From Bathymodiolus brooksi (Eukaryota > Mollusca > Bivalvia > Mytilida > Modiolidae), in the NCBI GenBank assembly GCA_963680875.1, contig OY804577.1, forward strand, positions 107,085,906 through 107,149,905: DNA of 64,000 bases, written 5' to 3'. The notes beneath the pieces were generated by a model. That model did no database searches. It saw nothing but the letters and a program-made list of their open reading frames with translations, and was not told the origin of the DNA. A program made the position numbers and the translations under genes. Positions 37,519 through 50,214 of the stretch are shown here, one piece after another (positions within the stretch are counted from its first letter, which is position 1; each line of letters opens with the position of its first letter).

Positions 37519-39803
37519 AAGTTGAATAGGGAACAGATGTGTAAATTATGGAAGAAAATTAAGTTGAATAGTGAAATGATATGGAAAATATGGAAGAAAC
37601 CCAAGTTGAATAGTGAATAGATATGGAAAATACAGAAGAAAAGTAAGTTGAATAGTGAAAACATATGGAAAATATGGCAGAAAGGCAAGTTGAATAGTGA
37701 AAAGATATGAAAAATATGGAAGAAAATTGTGAAATGATATGGAAAATATGGAAGAAAGGCAAGTCGAATAGTGATAAGAAATGGACAATATGGAAGAAAG
37801 GCAAGTTGAATAGTGAAAAGAGATGGAAAATACAGAAGAAAAGTAAGTTGAGTAGTGAAAAGATATGGAAATTAATGAAGAAAAGTAAGTTGAATAGTGA
37901 AAAGATTTGGAAAATATGGAAGAAAGATAAATTGAATAGTGAAATGAGTTGGACAATATGGAAGAAAGGCAAGTTGAATAGTGAAAAGATATGAAAAATA
38001 TGGAAGAAATTGTGAAATGATATGGAAAATATGGAAGAAAGGCAAGTCGAATAGTGATAAGAAATGGACAATATGGAAGAAAGGCAAGTTAAATAGTGAA
38101 AAAAGATGGAAAATACAGAAGAAAAGTAAGTTTTGTAGTGAAAAGATATGGAAATTAATGAAGAAAAGTAAGATGAATAGTGAAAAGATTTGGAAAATAT
38201 GGAAGAAAGATAAATTAAATAGTGAAATGAGTTGGACAATATGGAAGAAAGGCAAGTTGAATAGTGAAAAGATATGGAAAATATGGCAGAAAGGCAAGTT
38301 GAAGAGTGAAAAGATATGAAAAATATGGAAGAAACCCAAGTTGAATAGTGAAAATATATGGAAAGTACAGAAGAAAAGTAAGTTGAATTGTGAAAAGATA
38401 TGGAAGAAAGGCAAGTTGAATAGTGATAAGATATGAACAATATGGAAGAATGGTAAGTTGAATAGTGATAAGATATGGAACAATATGGAAGAATGGTAAG
38501 TTGAATAGTGATAAGATATGGAAAATATGGAAGAAAGGCAAGTTGAAGATTGAAAAGATATGAAAAATATGGAAGAAACCCAAGTTGAATAGTGAAAAGA
38601 TATCGAAAATACAGAAGAAAAGTAAGTTGAATTGTGAAAAGATATGGAAGAAAGGCAAGTTGAATAGTGATAAGATATGAACAATATGGAAGAATGGCAA
38701 GTTGAATAGTGATAAGATATGGAAAATATGGAAGAAACCCAAGCTGAAAAGTGAAAAGATATGAAACATATGGAAGAAACCCAAGTTGAATAGTGAATAG
38801 ATATGGAAAATACAGAAGAAAAGTAAGTTTAATAGTGAAAAGATATGGAAAATATGGCAGAAAGACAAGTTGAATAGTGAAAAAATATGAAAAATATGGA
38901 AGAAAATTGTGAAATGATATGGAAAATATGGAAGAAAGGCAGTCGAATAGTGATAAGAAATGGACAATATGGACGAAAGGCAAGTTGAATAGTGAAAAGA
39001 GATGGAAAATACAAAAGAAAAGTAAGTTGAGTAGTGAAAAGATATGGAAATTAATGAAGAAAAGTAAGTTGAATAGTGAAAAGATTTGGAAAATATGGAA
39101 GAAAGATAAATTGAATAGTGAAATGAGTTGGACAATATGGAAGAAAGGCAAGTTGAATAGTGAAAAGATATGGAAATTATGGAAGAAAAGTAAGTTGAAG
39201 AGTGAAAAGATATGAAAAATATGGAAGAAACCCAAGTTGAATAGTGAAAAGATATGGAAAGTACAGATGAAAAATAAGTTGAATTGTGAAAAGATATGGA
39301 AGAAAAGCAAGTTGAATAGTGATAAGATATGAACAATATGGAAGAATGGTAAGTTGAATAGTGATAAGATATGGAACAATATGGAAGAATGGTAAGTTGA
39401 ATAGTGATAAGATATGGAAAATATGGAAGAAAGGCAAGTTGAAGATTGAAAAGATATGAAAAATATGGAAGAAACCCAAGTTGAATAGTGAAAAGATATG
39501 GAAAATACAGAAGAAAAGTAAGTTGAATTGTGAAAAGATATGGAAGAAAGGCAAGTTGAATAGTGATAAGATATGAACAATATGGAAGAATGGTAAGTTG
39601 AATAGTGATAAGATATGGAAAATATGGAAGAAAGCAAGTTGAAGAGTGAAAAGATATGAAAAATATAGAAGAAACCAAAGTTGAATAGTGAAAAGATATG
39701 AAAAATATGGAAGAAGCCAAAGTTGAATAGGGAACAGATGTGTAAATTATGGAAGAAAATTAAGTTGAATAGTGAAATGATATGAAAAATATGGAAGAAG
39801 CCA
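37519..39803 (+). repeat. HOR copy, 2,285 bp, with a precise six-monomer deletion
   Basis: Its length equals 2,534 - 248 - 1. M1 is 37,519-37,560. The next monomer, 37,561-37,602, starts like M2 and ends GAAACCC like M3 or M8, and is followed by M9. The missing 248 bp equals M3-M8 (39 + 4x42 + 41). The single missing A and AAGTTTTGTAG are shared with 35,153-37,518. Confidence 0.9.
37561..37602 (+). repeat. Hybrid M2/M8 (or M2/M3) monomer at the 248-bp deletion
   Basis: It starts GTGAAATGATATGG like M2 and ends GGAAGAAACCC like M3 and M8. The next base begins M9 (GTGAATAGATATGG). Since M3 and M8 both end GAAACCC, the exact donor cannot be told. Confidence 0.85.
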
Positions 39804-42337
39804 AAGTTGAATAGGGAACAGATGTGTAAATTATGGAAGAAAATTAAGTTGAATAGTGAAATGATATGGAAAATATGGAAGAAAAGTAGGTTGAGATGTG
39901 AAATATGGAAAATATGGAAGAAACCCAAGTTGAATAATGAAAAAATATGGACAATATGGAAGAAAGGCAAGTTGAATAGTAAAAATATATGAAAAATATG
40001 GAAGAAACCCAAGTTGAATAGTGAAAATATATGAAAAATATGGAAGAAAACCAAGTTGAATAGTGAAAAGATATGTAAATTATGGATGAAAATTAAGTTG
40101 AATAGTGAAATGATATGAAAATATGGAAGAAACCCAAGTTGAATAGTGAATAGATATGGAAAATACAGAAGAAAAGTAAGTTGAATAGTGAAAAGATATG
40201 GAAAATATGGCAGAAAGGCAAGTTGAATAGTGAAAAGATATGAAAAATATGGAAGAAAATTGTGAAATGATATGGAAAATATGGAAGAAAGGCAAGTCGA
40301 ATAGTGATAAGAAATGGACAATATGGAAGAAAGGCAAGTTGAATAGTGAAAAGAGATGGAAAATACAGAAGAAAAGTAAGTTGAGTAGTGAAAAGATATG
40401 GAAATTAATGAAGAAAAGTAAGTTGAATAGTGAAAAGATTTGGAAAATATGGAAGAAAGATAAATTGAATAGTGAAATGAGTTGGACAATATGGAAGAAA
40501 GGCAAGTTGAATAGTGAAAAGATATGAAAAATATGGAAGAAAATTGTGAAATGATATGGAAAATATGGAAGAAAGGCAAGTCGAATAGTGATAAGAAATG
40601 GACAATATGGAAGAAAGGCAAGTTAAATAGTGAAAAAAGATGGAAAATACAGAAGAAAAGTAAGTTGAGTAGTGAAAAGATATGGAAATTAATGAAGAAA
40701 AGTAAGATGAATAGTGAAAAGATTTGGAAAATATGGAAGAAAGATAAATTAAATAGTGAAATGAGTTGGACAATATGGAAGAAAGGCAAGTTGAATAGTG
40801 AAAAGATATGGAAAATATGGCAGAAAGGCAAGTTGAAGAGTGAAAAGATATGAAAAATATGGAAGAAACCCAAGTTGAATAGTGAAAATATATGGAAAGT
40901 ACAGAAGAAAAGTAAGTTGAATTGTGAAAAGATATGGAAGAAAGGCAAGTTGAATAGTGATAAGATATGAACAATATGGAAGAATGGTAAGTTGAATAGT
41001 GATAAGATATGGAACAATATGGAAGAATGGTAAGTTGAATAGTGATAAGATATGGAAAATATGGAAGAAAGGCAAGTTGAAGATTGAAAAGATATGAAAA
41101 ATATGGAAGAAACCCAAGTTGAATAGTGAAAAGATATCGAAAATACAGAAGAAAAGTAAGTTGAATTGTGAAAAGATATGGAAGAAAGGCAAGTTGAATA
41201 GTGATAAGATATGAACAATATGGAAGAATGGCAAGTTGAATAGTGATAAGATATGGAAAATATGGAAGAAACCCAAGCTGAAAAGTGAAAAGATATGAAA
41301 CATATGGAAGAAACCCAAGTTGAATAGTGAATAGATATGGAAAATACAGAAGAAAAGTAAGTTTAATAGTGAAAAGATATGGAAAATATGGCAGAAAGAC
41401 AAGTTGAATAGTGAAAAAATATGAAAAATATGGAAGAAAATTGTGAAATGATATGGAAAATATGGAAGAAAGGCAGTCGAATAGTGATAAGAAATGGACA
41501 ATATGGACGAAAGGCAAGTTGAATAGTGAAAAGAGATGGAAAATACAAAAGAAAAGTAAGTTGAGTAGTGAAAAGATATGGAAATTAATGAAGAAAAGTA
41601 AGTTGAATAGTGAAAAGATTTGGAAAATATGGAAGAAAGATAAATTGAATAGTGAAATGAGTTGGACAATATGGAAGAAAGGCAAGTTGAATAGTGAAAA
41701 GATATGGAAATTATGGAAGAAAAGTAAGTTGAAGAGTGAAAAGATATGAAAAATATGGAAGAAACCCAAGTTGAATAGTGAAAAGATATGGAAAGTACAG
41801 ATGAAAAATAAGTTGAATTGTGAAAAGATATGGAAGAAAAGCAAGTTGAATAGTGATAAGATATGAACAATATGGAAGAATGGTAAGTTGAATAGTGATA
41901 AGATATGGAACAATATGGAAGAATGGTAAGTTGAATAGTGATAAGATATGGAAAATATGGAAGAAAGGCAAGTTGAAGATTGAAAAGATATGAAAAATAT
42001 GGAAGAAACCCAAGTTGAATAGTGAAAAGATATGGAAAATACAGAAGAAAAGTAAGTTGAATTGTGAAAAGATATGGAAGAAAGGCAAGTTGAATAGTGA
42101 TAAGATATGAACAATATGGAAGAATGGTAAGTTGAATAGTGATAAGATATGGAAAATATGGAAGAAAGCAAGTTGAAGAGTGAAAAGATATGAAAAATAT
42201 AGAAGAAACCAAAGTTGAATAGTGAAAAGATATGAAAAATATGGAAGAAGCCAAAGTTGAATAGGGAACAGATGTGTAAATTATGGAAGAAAATTAAGTT
42301 GAATAGTGAAATGATATGAAAAATATGGAAGAAGCCA
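39804..42337 (+). repeat. Canonical-length HOR copy, 2,534 bp, mosaic tags
   Basis: It has AATAATG in M4 but GAAAAGATATGG in M10, the reverse combination to the copy at 35,153. From here to about 45,000 it parallels 30,252-35,450 at an offset of 9,552 bp (30,853/40,405, 33,062/42,614, 34,345/43,897, 35,156/44,708). Confidence 0.87.
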
Positions 42338-44704
42338 AAGTTGAATAGGGAACAGATGTGTAAATTATGGAAGAAAATTAAGTTGAATAGTGAAATGATA
42401 TGGAAAATATGGAAGAAAAGTAGGTTGAGATGTGAAATATGGAAAATATGGAAGAAACCCAAGTTGAATAATGAAAAAATATGGACAATATGGAAGAAAG
42501 GCAAGTTGAATAGTAAAAATATATGAAAAATATGGAAGAAACCCAAGTTGAATAGTGAAAATATATGAAAAATATGGAAGAAAACCAAGTTGAATAGTGA
42601 AAAGATATGTAAATTATGGATGAAAATTAAGTTGAATAGTGAAATGATATGAAAATATGGAAGAAACCCAATTTGAATAGTGAATAGATATGGAAAATAC
42701 AGAAGAAAAGTAAGTTGAATAGTGAAAACATATGGAAAATATGGCAGAAAGGCAAGTTGAATAGTGAAAAGATATGAAAAATATGGAAGAAAATTGTGAA
42801 ATGATATGGAAAATATGGAAGAAAGGCAAGTCGAATAGTGATAAGAAATGGACAATATGGAAGAAAGGCAAGTTGAATAGTGAAAAGAGATGGAAAATAC
42901 AGAAGAAAAGTAAGTTGAGTAGTGAAAAGATATGGAAATTAATGAAGAAAAGTAAGTTGAATAGTGAAAAGATTTGGAAAATATGGAAGAAAGATAAATT
43001 GAATAGTGAAATGAGTTGGACAATATGGAAGAAAGGCAAGTTGAATAGTGAAAAGATATGAAAAATATGGAAGAAAATTGTGAAATGATATGGAAAATAT
43101 GGAAGAAAGGCAAGTCGAATAGTGATAAGAAATGGACAATATGGAAGAAAGGCAAGTTAAATAGTGAAAAAAGATGGAAAATACAGAAGAAAAGTAAGTT
43201 GAGTAGTGAAAAGATATGGAAATTAATGAAGAAAAGTAAGATGAATAGTGAAAAGATTTGGAAAATATGGAAGAAAGATAAATTAAATAGTGAAATGAGT
43301 TGGACAATATGGAAGAAAGGCAAGTTGAATAGTGAAAAGATATGGAAAATATGGCAGAAAGGCAAGTTGAAGAGTGAAAAGATATAAAAAATATGGAAGA
43401 AACCCAAGTTGAATAGTGAAAAGATATGGAAAGTACAGAAGAAAAGTAAGTTGAATTGTGAAAAGATATGGAAGAAAGGCAAGTTGAATAGTGATAAGAT
43501 ATGAACAATATGGAAGAATGGTAAGTTGAATAGTGATAAGATATGGAACAATATGGAAGAATGGTAAGTTGAATAGTGATAAGATATGGAAAATATGGAA
43601 GAAAGGCAAGTTGAAGATTGAAAAGATATGAAAAATATGGAAGAAACCCAAGTTGAATAGTGAAAAGATATCGAAAATACAGAAGAAAAGTAAGTTGAAT
43701 TGTGAAAAGATATGGAAGAAAGGCAAGTTGAATAGTGATAAGATATGAACAATATGGAAGAATGGCAAGTTGAATAGTGATAAGATATGGAAAATATGGA
43801 AGAAACCCAAGCTGAAAAGTGAAAAGATATGAAAAATATGGAAGAAACCCCAGTTGAATAGTGAATAGATATGGAAAATACAGAAGAAAAGTAAGTTTAA
43901 TAGTGAAAAGATATGGAAAATATGGCAGAAAGACAAGTTGAATAGTGAAAAAATATGAAAAATATGGAAGAAAATTGTGAAATGATATGGAAAATATGGA
44001 AGAAAGATAAATTGAATAGTGAAATGATTTGGACAATATGGAAGAAAGGCAAGTTGAATAGTGAAAAGATATGGAAATTATGGAAGAAAAGTAAGTTGAA
44101 GAGTGAAAAGATATGAAAAATATGGAAGAAACCCAAGTTGAATAGTGAAAAGATATGGAAAGTACAGAAGAAAAATAAGTTGAATTGTGAAAAGATATGG
44201 AAGAAAAGCAAGTTGAATAGTGATAAGATATGAACAATATGGAAGAATGGTAAGTTCAATAGTGATAAGATATGGAACAATATGGAAGAATGGTAAGTTG
44301 AATAGTGATAAGATATGGAAAATATGGAAGAAAGGCAAGTTGAAGATTGAAAAGATATGAAAAATATGGAAGAAACCCAAGTTGAATAGTGAAAAGATAT
44401 GGAAAATACAGAAGAAAAGTAAGTTGAATTGTGAAAAGATATGGAAGAAAGGCAAGTTGAATAGTGATAAGATATGAACAATATGGAAGAATGGTAAGTT
44501 GAATAGTGATAAGATATGGAAAATATGGAAGAAAGCAAGTTGAAGAGTGAAAAGATATGAAAAATATAGAAGAAACCAAAGTTGAATAGTGAAAAGATAT
44601 GAAAAATATGGAAGAAGCCAAAGTTGAATAGGGAACAGATGTGTAAATTATGGAAGAAAATTAAGTTGAATAGTGAAATGATATGAAAAATATGGAAGAA
44701 GCCA
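42338..44704 (+). repeat. HOR copy, 2,367 bp
   Basis: Counterpart of 32,786-35,152 at +9,552, with both right-hand tags. Private changes include CCAATTTGAATAG near 42,670 and GATATAAAAAATATGG near 43,381. Confidence 0.85.
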
Positions 44705-47700
44705 AAGTTGAATAGGGAACAGATGTGTAAATTATGGAAGAAAATTAAGTTGAATAGTGAAATGATATGGAAAATATGGAAGAAAAGTAGGTTGAGATGT
44801 GAAATATGGAAAATATGGAAGAAACCCAAGTTGAATAGTGAAAAAATATGGACAATATGGAAGAAAGGCAAGTTGAATAGTAAAAATATATGAAAAATAT
44901 GGAAGAAACCCAAGTTGAATAGTGAAAATATATGAAAAATATGGAAGAAAACCAAGTTGAATAGTGAAAAGATATGTAAATTATGGATGAAAATTAAGTT
45001 GAATAGTGAAATGATATGAAAATATGGAAGAAACCCAAGTTGAATAGTGAATAGATATGGAAAATACAGAAGAAAAGTAAGTTGAATAGTGAAAAGATAT
45101 GGAAAATATGGCAGAAAGGCAAGTTGAATAGTGAAAAGATATGAAAAATATGGAAGAAAATTGTGAAATGATATGGAAAATATGGAAGAAAGGCAAGTCG
45201 AATAGTGATAAGAAATGGACAATATGGAAGAAAGGCAAGTTGAATAGTGAAAAGAGATGGAAAATACAGAAGAAAAGTAAGTTGAGTAGTGAAAAGATAT
45301 GGAAATTAATGAAGAAAAGTAAGTTGAAAAGTGAAAAGATTTGGAAAATATGGAAGAAAGATAAATTGAATAGTGAAATAAGTTGGACAATATGGAAGAA
45401 AGGCAAGTTGAATAGTGAAAAGATATGAAAAATATGGAAGAAAATTGTGAAATGATATGGAAAATATGGAAGAAAGGCAAGTCGAATAGTGATAAGAAAT
45501 GGACAATATGGAAGAAAGGCAAGTTAAATAGTGAAAAAAGATGGAAAATACAGAAGAAAAGTAAGTTGAGTAGTGAAAAGATATGGAAATTAATGAAGAA
45601 AAGTAAGTTGAATAGTGAAAAGATTTGGAAAATATGGAAGAAAGATAAATTAAATAGTGAAATGAGTTGGACAATATGGAAGAAAGGCAAGTTGAATAGT
45701 GAAAAGATATGGAAAATATGGCAGAAAGGCAAGTTGAAGAGTGAAAAGATATGAAAAATATGGAAGAAACCCAAGTTGAATAGTGAAAATATATGGAAAG
45801 TACAGAAGAAAAGTAAGTTGAATTGTGAAAAGATATGGAAGAAAGGCAAGTTGAATAGTGATAAGATATGAACAATATGGAAGAATGGTAAGTTGAACAG
45901 TGATAAGATATGGAACAATATGGAAGAATGGTAAGTTGAATAGTGATAAGATATGGAAAATATGGAAGAAAGGCAAGTTGAAGATTGAAAAGATATGAAA
46001 AATATGGAAGAAACCCAAGTTGAATAGTGAAAAGATATCGAAAATACAGAAGAAAAGTAAGTTGAATTGTGAAAAGATATGGAAGAAAGGCAAGTTGAAT
46101 AGTGATAAGATATGAACAATATGGAAGAATGGCAAGTTGAATAGTGATAAGATATGGAAAATATGGAAGAAACCCAAGCTGAAAAGTGAAAAGATATGAA
46201 ACATATGGAAGAAACCCAAGTTGAATAGTGAATAGATATGGAAAATACAGAAGAAAAGTAAGTTTAATAGTGAAAAGATATGGAAAATATGGCAGAAAGA
46301 CAAGTTGAATAGTGAAAAAATATGAAAAATATGGAAGAAAATTGTGAAATGATATGGAAAATATGGAAGAAAGGCAGTCGAATAGTGATAAGAAATGGAC
46401 AATATGGACGAAAGGCAAGTTGAATAGTGAAAAGAGATGGAAAATACAAAAGAAAAGTAAGTTGAGTAGTGAAAAGATATGGAAATTAATGAAGAAAAGT
46501 AAGTTGAATAGTGAAAAGATTTGGAAAATATGGAAGAAAGATAAATTGAATAGTGAAATGAGTTGGACAATATGGAAGAAAGGCAAGTTGAATAGTGAAA
46601 AGATATGGAAATTATGGAAGAAAAGTAAGTTGAAGAGTGAAAAGATATGAAAAATATGGAAGAAACCCAAGTTGAATAGTGAAAAGATATGGAAAGTACA
46701 GATGAAAAATAAGTTGAATTGTGAAAAGATATGGAAGAAAAGCAAGTTGAATAGTGATAAGATATGAACAATATGGAAGAATGGTAAGTTGAATAGTGAT
46801 AAGATATGGAACAATATGGAAGAATGGTAAGTTGAATAGTGATAAGATATGAACAATATGGAAGAATGGCAAGTTGAATAGTGATAAGATATGGAAAATA
46901 TGGAAGAAACCCAAGCTGAAAAGTGAAAAGATATGAAAAATATGGAAGAAACCCCAGTTGAATAGTGAATAGATATGGAAAATACAGAAGAAAAGTAAGT
47001 TTAATAGTGAAAAGATATGGAAAATATGGCAGAAAGACAAGTTGAATAGTGAAAAAATATGAAAAATATGGAAGAAAATTGTGAAATGATATGGAAAATA
47101 TGGAAGAAAGATAAATTGAATAGTGAAATGATTTGGACAATATGGAAGAAAGGCAAGTTGAATAGTGAAAAGATATGGAAATTATGGAAGAAAAGTAAGT
47201 TGAAGAGTGAAAAGATATGAAAAATATGGAAGAAACCCAAGTTGAATAGTGAAAAGATATGGAAAGTACAGAAGAAAAATAAGTTGAATTGTGAAAAGAT
47301 ATGGAAGAAAAGCAAGTTGAATAGTGATAAGATATGAACAATATGGAAGAATGGTAAGTTCAATAGTGATAAGATATGGAACAATATGGAAGAATGGTAA
47401 GTTGAATAGTGATAAGATATGGAAAATATGGAAGAAAGGCAAGTTGAAGATTGAAAAGATATGAAAAATATGGAAGAAACCCAAGTTGAATAGTGAAAAG
47501 ATATGGAAAATACAGAAGAAAAGTAAGTTGAATTGTGAAAAGATATGGAAGAAAGGCAAGTTGAATAGTGATAAGATATGAACAATATGGAAGAATGGTA
47601 AGTTGAATAGTGATAAGATATGGAAAATATGGAAGAAAGCAAGTTGAAGAGTGAAAAGATATGAAAAATATAGAAGAAACCAAAGTTGAATAGTGAAAAG

Positions 47701-49300
47701 ATATGAAAAATATGGAAGAAGCCAAAGTTGAATAGGGAACAGATGTGTAAATTATGGAAGAAAATTAAGTTGAATAGTGAAATGATATGAAAAATATGGA
47801 AGAAGCCAAAGTTGAATAGGGAACAGATGTGTAAATTATGGAAGAAAATTAAGTTGAATAGTGAAATGATATGGAAAATATGGAAGAAAAGTAGGTTGAG
47901 ATGTGAAATATGGAAAATATGGAAGAAACCCAAGTTGAATAGTGAAAAAATATGGACAATATGGAAGAAAGGCAAGTTGAATAGTAAAAATATATGAAAA
48001 ATATGGAAGAAACCCAAGTTGAATAGTGAAAATATATGAAAAATATGGAAGAAAACCAAGTTGAATAGTGAAAAGATATGTAAATTATGGATGAAAATTA
48101 AGTTGAATAGTGAAATGATATGAAAATATGGAAGAAACCCAAGTTGAATAGTGAATAGATATGGAAAATACAGAAGAAAAGTAAGTTGAATAGTGAAAAG
48201 ATATGGAAAATATGGCAGAAAGGCAAGTTGAATAGTGAAAAGATATGAAAAATATGGAAGAAAATTGTGAAATGATATGGAAAATATGGAAGAAAGGCAA
48301 GTCGAATAGTGATAAGAAATGGACAATATGGAAGAAAGGCAAGTTGAATAGTGAAAAGAGATGGAAAATACAGAAGAAAAGTAAGTTGAGTAGTGAAAAG
48401 ATATGGAAATTAATGAAGAAAAGTAAGTTGAATAGTGAAAAGATTTGGAAAATATGGAAGAAAGATAAATTGAATAGTGAAATAAGTTGGACAATATGGA
48501 AGAAAGGCAAGTTGAATAGTGAAAAGATATGAAAAATATGGAAGAAAATTGTGAAATGATATGGAAAATATGGAAGAAAGGCAAGTCGAATAGTGATAAG
48601 AAATGGACAATATGGAAGAAAGGCAAGTTAAATAGTGAAAAAAGATGGAAAATACAGAAGAAAAGTAAGTTGAGTAGTGAAAAGATATGGAAATTAATGA
48701 AGAAAAGTAAGTTGAATAGTGAAAAGATTTGGAAAATATGGAAGAAAGATAAATTAAATAGTGAAATGAGTTGGACAATATGGAAGAAAGGCAAGTTGAA
48801 TAGTGAAAAGATATGGAAAATATGGCAGAAAGGCAAGTTGAAGAGTGAAAAGATATGAAAAATATGGAAGAAACCCAAGTTGAATAGTGAAAATATATGG
48901 AAAGTACAGAAGAAAAGTAAGTTGAATTGTGAAAAGATATGGAAGAAAGGCAAGTTGAATAGTGATAAGATATGAACAATATGGAAGAATGGTAAGTTGA
49001 ATAGTGATAAGATATTTAACAATATGGAAGAATGGTAAGTTGAATAGTGATAAGATATGGAAAATATGGAAGAAAGGCAAGTTGAAGATTGAAAAGATAT
49101 GAAAAATATGGAAGAAACCCAAGTTGAATAGTGAAAAGATATCGAAAATACAGAAGAAAAGTAAGTTGAATTGTGAAAAGATATGGAAGAAAGGCAAGTT
49201 GAATAGTGATAAGATATGAACAATATGGAAGAATGGCAAGTTGAATAGTGATAAGATATGGAAAATATGGAAGAAACCCAAGCTGAAAAGTGAAAAGATA
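43746..49300 (+). repeat. 3,104-bp tandem duplication, about 1.8 copies
   Basis: Copy one is about 43,746-46,849 and copy two runs from 46,850 to about 49,300. Landmark pairs: 43,897/47,001, 44,256/47,360, 44,708/47,812, 45,306/48,410, 45,650/48,754. The match ends where ACATATGG (near 46,201) is replaced by AAATATGG (near 49,305). Confidence 0.88.
44705..47808 (+). repeat. HOR copy, 3,104 bp
   Basis: It starts as a normal copy with GAAATAAGTTGG (near 45,379). It runs through the 896-bp block, then at about 46,850 returns to an earlier M35-type monomer and repeats the centre through the GAAATGATTTGGAC path. Private TTGAAAAGTG near 45,326 and GTTGAACAGTG near 45,894. Confidence 0.83.
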
Positions 49301-50214
49301 TGAAAAATATGGAAGAAACCCAAGTTGAATAGTGAATAGATATGGAAAATACAGAAGAAAAGTAAGTTTAATAGTGAAAAGATATGGAAAATATGGCAGA
49401 AAGACAAGTTGAATAGTGAAAAAATATGAAAAATATGGAAGAAAATTGTGAAATGATATGGAAAATATGGAAGAAAGGCAGTCGAATAGTGATAAGAAAT
49501 GGACAATATGGAAGAAAGGCAAGATGAATAGTGAAAAGAGATGGAAAATACAAAAGAAAAGTAAGTTGAGTAGTGAAAAGATATGAAAAATATGGAAGAA
49601 ACCCCAGTTGAATAGTGAATAGATATGGAAAATACAGAAGAAAAGTAAGTTTAATAGTGAAAAGATATGGAAAATATGGCAGAAAGACAAGTTGAATAGT
49701 GAAAAAATATGAAAAATATGGAAGAAAATTGTGAAATGATATGGAAAATATGGAAGAAAGATAAATTGAATAGTGAAATGATTTGGACAATATGGAAGAA
49801 AGGCAAGTTGAATAGTGAAAAGATATGGAAATTATGGAAGAAAGTAAGTTGAAGAGTGAAAAGATATGAAAAATATGGAAGAAACCCAAGTTGAATAGTG
49901 AAAAGATATGGAAGAAAGGCAAGTTGAATAGTGATAAGATATGAACAATATGGAAGAAAGGCAAGTTGAATAGTGATAAGATATGAACAATATGGAAGAA
50001 TGGTAAGTTGAATAGTGATAAGATATGGAAAATATGGAAGAAAGGCAAGTTGAAGAGTGAAAAGATATGAAAAATATAGAAGAAACCAAAGTTGAATAGT
50101 GAAAAGATATGAAAAATATGGAAGAAGCCAAAGTTGAATAGGGAACAGATGTGTAAATTATGGAAGAAAATTAAGTTGAATAGTGAAATGATATGAAATA
50201 TATGGAAGAAGCCA
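47809..50214 (+). repeat. HOR copy, 2,406 bp, with irregular 3' end
   Basis: It is normal to about 49,300 and then scrambled. An approximately 283-bp stretch containing AAGTTTAATAG is doubled (near 49,322 and 49,605). It is followed by GAAGAAAGTAAGTTGAAG (near 49,838) and two consecutive GAACAATATGG monomers. Private ATATTTAAC near 49,013. Confidence 0.8.
49320..50030 (+). repeat. Irregular patch resembling the left segment
   Basis: The order near 49,830-49,960 (GAAGAAAGTAAG, then GAAACCC, then a 33-bp-type monomer reading GATATGGAAGAAAGGC, then GATAAGATATGAACAATATGG) matches 1,390-1,520. It occurs nowhere else I could find. Confidence 0.65.
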
